This document shows positions 4,886-5,831 of a stretch of 5,831 nucleotides of DNA, piece by piece. Every line of letters starts with the position of its first letter. Position 1 is the first letter of the stretch. Below the pieces are notes generated by a model that searched no databases, was not told the DNA's origin, and saw only the letters and a list, made by a program, of their open reading frames with translations. Position numbers and translations under genes: made by a program. This DNA is from Opitutaceae bacterium (GTDB taxonomy: Bacteria; Verrucomicrobiota; Verrucomicrobiia; Opitutales; Opitutaceae), in the NCBI GenBank assembly GCA_031254955.1, contig JAIRTK010000225.1, positions 1-5,831 on the forward strand, given 5' to 3'.

Positions 4886-4953
4886 GTTGAAGTTTAAGTT
4901 TAAGAATCCGAAGACGCAGGCTTGGCGCTTAAACCTGAACTTTCAACTTAAAC
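4886..4953. repeat. A/T-rich inverted repeat between pncB and pncA
   Basis: GTTGAAGTTTAAGTTTAAG (4886-4904) is an imperfect reverse complement of CTTAAACCTGAACTTTCAAC (4928-4947). Within the arms the heptamer GTTTAAG occurs at 4892 and 4898, and its complement CTTAAAC at 4928 and 4947. The loop is 23 bases. This A/T-rich island stands out in GC-rich surroundings and would fold in the pncB-pncA transcript. It may be a small palindromic repeat or an attenuating structure between the two genes. Confidence 0.6.
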
Positions 4954-4955
4954 CA

Positions 4956-4973
4956 CCGGCGCGCCGACGCCGG
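4956..4973 (-). terminator. GC hairpin just after the pncB stop codon (weak terminator candidate)
   Basis: CCGGCG (4956-4961) and CGCCGG (4968-4973) form a 6-bp stem with a 6-base loop, beginning two bases beyond the pncB stop codon. On the minus strand it is followed by TGGTTTAAG and not by a clear T-run, so intrinsic termination would be weak at best. It could instead block 3' exonucleases or reduce read-through into pncA. Confidence 0.35.
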
Positions 4974-4975
4974 CA

Positions 4976-5831
4976 TCACGCGATGCCGAAGGTTTGTTTC
5001 AGCGCCGCGAGAAACTCCGGACTGTCGCAGATGGCCTTCTCCGGCTCGTCGGAAATTTTCGCGACCGGCTGGCCGTTGACCGCGACGAGCTTCATCACCT
5101 GGCTGAGCGCTTTGTGGCCGGGGATGTTGTTCGATAAAAACGTGCCGATGAGATAGCTCGTTTTCCAAGGGTTGCCCTCGTAACGCCGCCACAAGTCCAG
5201 CGCCGCGTCGAAATCAAGCCCGTCGGAATACACGGCAAACTTCGACGCCGGGTCGATGCCGAGTTTCTCGAAATGCGAAACCACCAGCCGCGTCCATTCG
5301 TGCGGGTCGCCCGAGTCATGGCGCACGCCGTCGAAGAGCTTGGCGAAATACAAATCGAAACTCTCCAGAAACGCCCTGGTCGTGAGCACATCCGGCAACG
5401 CGTAGCCGAGGTCGCCGCGATATTCCTCGACCCACGCCTGGAGGGAGCGCGACACGAAGGTCTTGAGCGTGCCGCCGTGTTGCTGGAACAACATCCCAAA
5501 CTCGTGCGCCTGCGTGCCGACCGGGCGCAGGCCCATGTCGAACGCGAAATGGATGTTGCTCGTGCCGAAAAGCTGCCCCGGCATTTCGTTGCGGATCAGC
5601 TCCATCACGCGGCGATGATGCGCGAGCGTGAAGCGGCGGCGCGTGCCGGCCTCGGTGAGGCGAAAAACCCTCTCCGGCCTGGCCGCGACGGCGGCTTTCA
5701 GCTTGGTGATCTCGCCCGCGAGAAAATCGAGCCCGCGATCGCTCGCCGCGCGCCGAGCGGCCTCGGTCGGAAACGAAAGCTGCGTCATCAACTCCGAGAC
5801 GACCGCCAGCACGAGCGTCTCCAGCAAGGAC
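4976..5831 (-). CDS. pncB: Nicotinate phosphoribosyltransferase (3' part; N-terminus outside window)
   Basis: The enzyme joins nicotinate and PRPP to form nicotinate mononucleotide, using ATP, and commits nicotinate to NAD synthesis. About 285 codons are present and the frame runs off the window end. Compared with E. coli PncB (about 400 residues), roughly the first 115 are missing, so there is no start inside the window; the TTG at 5827 is internal. Counting from that Leu, GTRRRFT is at 61-67, FGTSN at 87-91 and GTQAHEF at 104-110. H108 corresponds to the phosphorylated His of the Salmonella enzyme (His219). EEYRGDLGYALPD lies at 134-146, RHDSGDP, of the phosphate-binding region, at 169-175, HFEKLGIDP at 185-193, YSDGLD at 200-205 and KISD at 257-260. 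All match the bacterial PncB type and not the NAMPT type. The intact C-terminus ends in FGIA. It is followed by pncA 138 bp downstream on the same strand, the next salvage enzyme. Confidence 0.95.
   Translation of the reverse strand, partial: SLLETLVLAVVSELMTQLSFPTEAARRAASDRGLDFLAGEITKLKAAVAARPERVFRLTEAGTRRRFTLAHHRRVMELIRNEMPGQLFGTSNIHFAFDMGLRPVGTQAHEFGMLFQQHGGTLKTFVSRSLQAWVEEYRGDLGYALPDVLTTRAFLESFDLYFAKLFDGVRHDSGDPHEWTRLVVSHFEKLGIDPASKFAVYSDGLDFDAALDLWRRYEGNPWKTSYLIGTFLSNNIPGHKALSQVMKLVAVNGQPVAKISDEPEKAICDSPEFLAALKQTFGIA

Overview
This is a GC-rich bacterial window in which every recognisable gene lies on the minus strand. The base composition, the gene families and the many palindromic intergenic repeats would suit a Verrucomicrobiota bacterium of the Opitutaceae type. 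That placement is an inference from style only, since no rRNA or other marker gene is present.

Layout from high to low coordinates, which is the direction of transcription. The window opens inside pncB (nicotinate phosphoribosyltransferase; its N-terminus lies beyond base 5831), which ends at 4976. A 138-bp gap with a GC hairpin and an A/T-rich inverted repeat follows. Next come pncA (nicotinamidase, 4837-4133) and, 26 bp later, a Nudix hydrolase of the ADP-ribose pyrophosphatase type (4106-3384). A 238-bp spacer dominated by an 18-bp tandem repeat leads into a large cyclic-nucleotide-binding/CBS/DUF294 nucleotidyltransferase-like protein (3145-1169). After a repeat-filled 377-bp intergenic stretch there is a small META-domain (HslJ-like) lipoprotein (791-312). 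The last 311 bp (311-1) hold no supportable gene, only hairpins, a long inverted repeat and C/A-rich sequence.

Functionally, pncA, pncB and the Nudix gene form a pyridine-nucleotide set. PncA deamidates nicotinamide to nicotinate, and PncB turns nicotinate into nicotinate mononucleotide. The Nudix enzyme would hydrolyse ADP-ribose left by NAD breakdown to AMP and ribose 5-phosphate. The DUF294 protein looks like a signal-sensing regulator. Its link to NAD metabolism is only positional, and the repeat-rich spacer may separate it transcriptionally.

The protein families are ordinary. The unusual signal is the density of repeats and structure-forming DNA. Three different frame-preserving tandem repeats (18, 12 and 6 bp units) affect the start of the DUF294 gene, the N-terminus of PncA and the interior of the Nudix protein. 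A very regular G-quadruplex motif lies just past the DUF294 stop codon. Several different palindromic intergenic elements are present, including a MITE-like inverted-repeat element at about 969-1122. I found no CRISPR array, tRNA, rRNA or transposase, and no convincing new defence or metabolic system.
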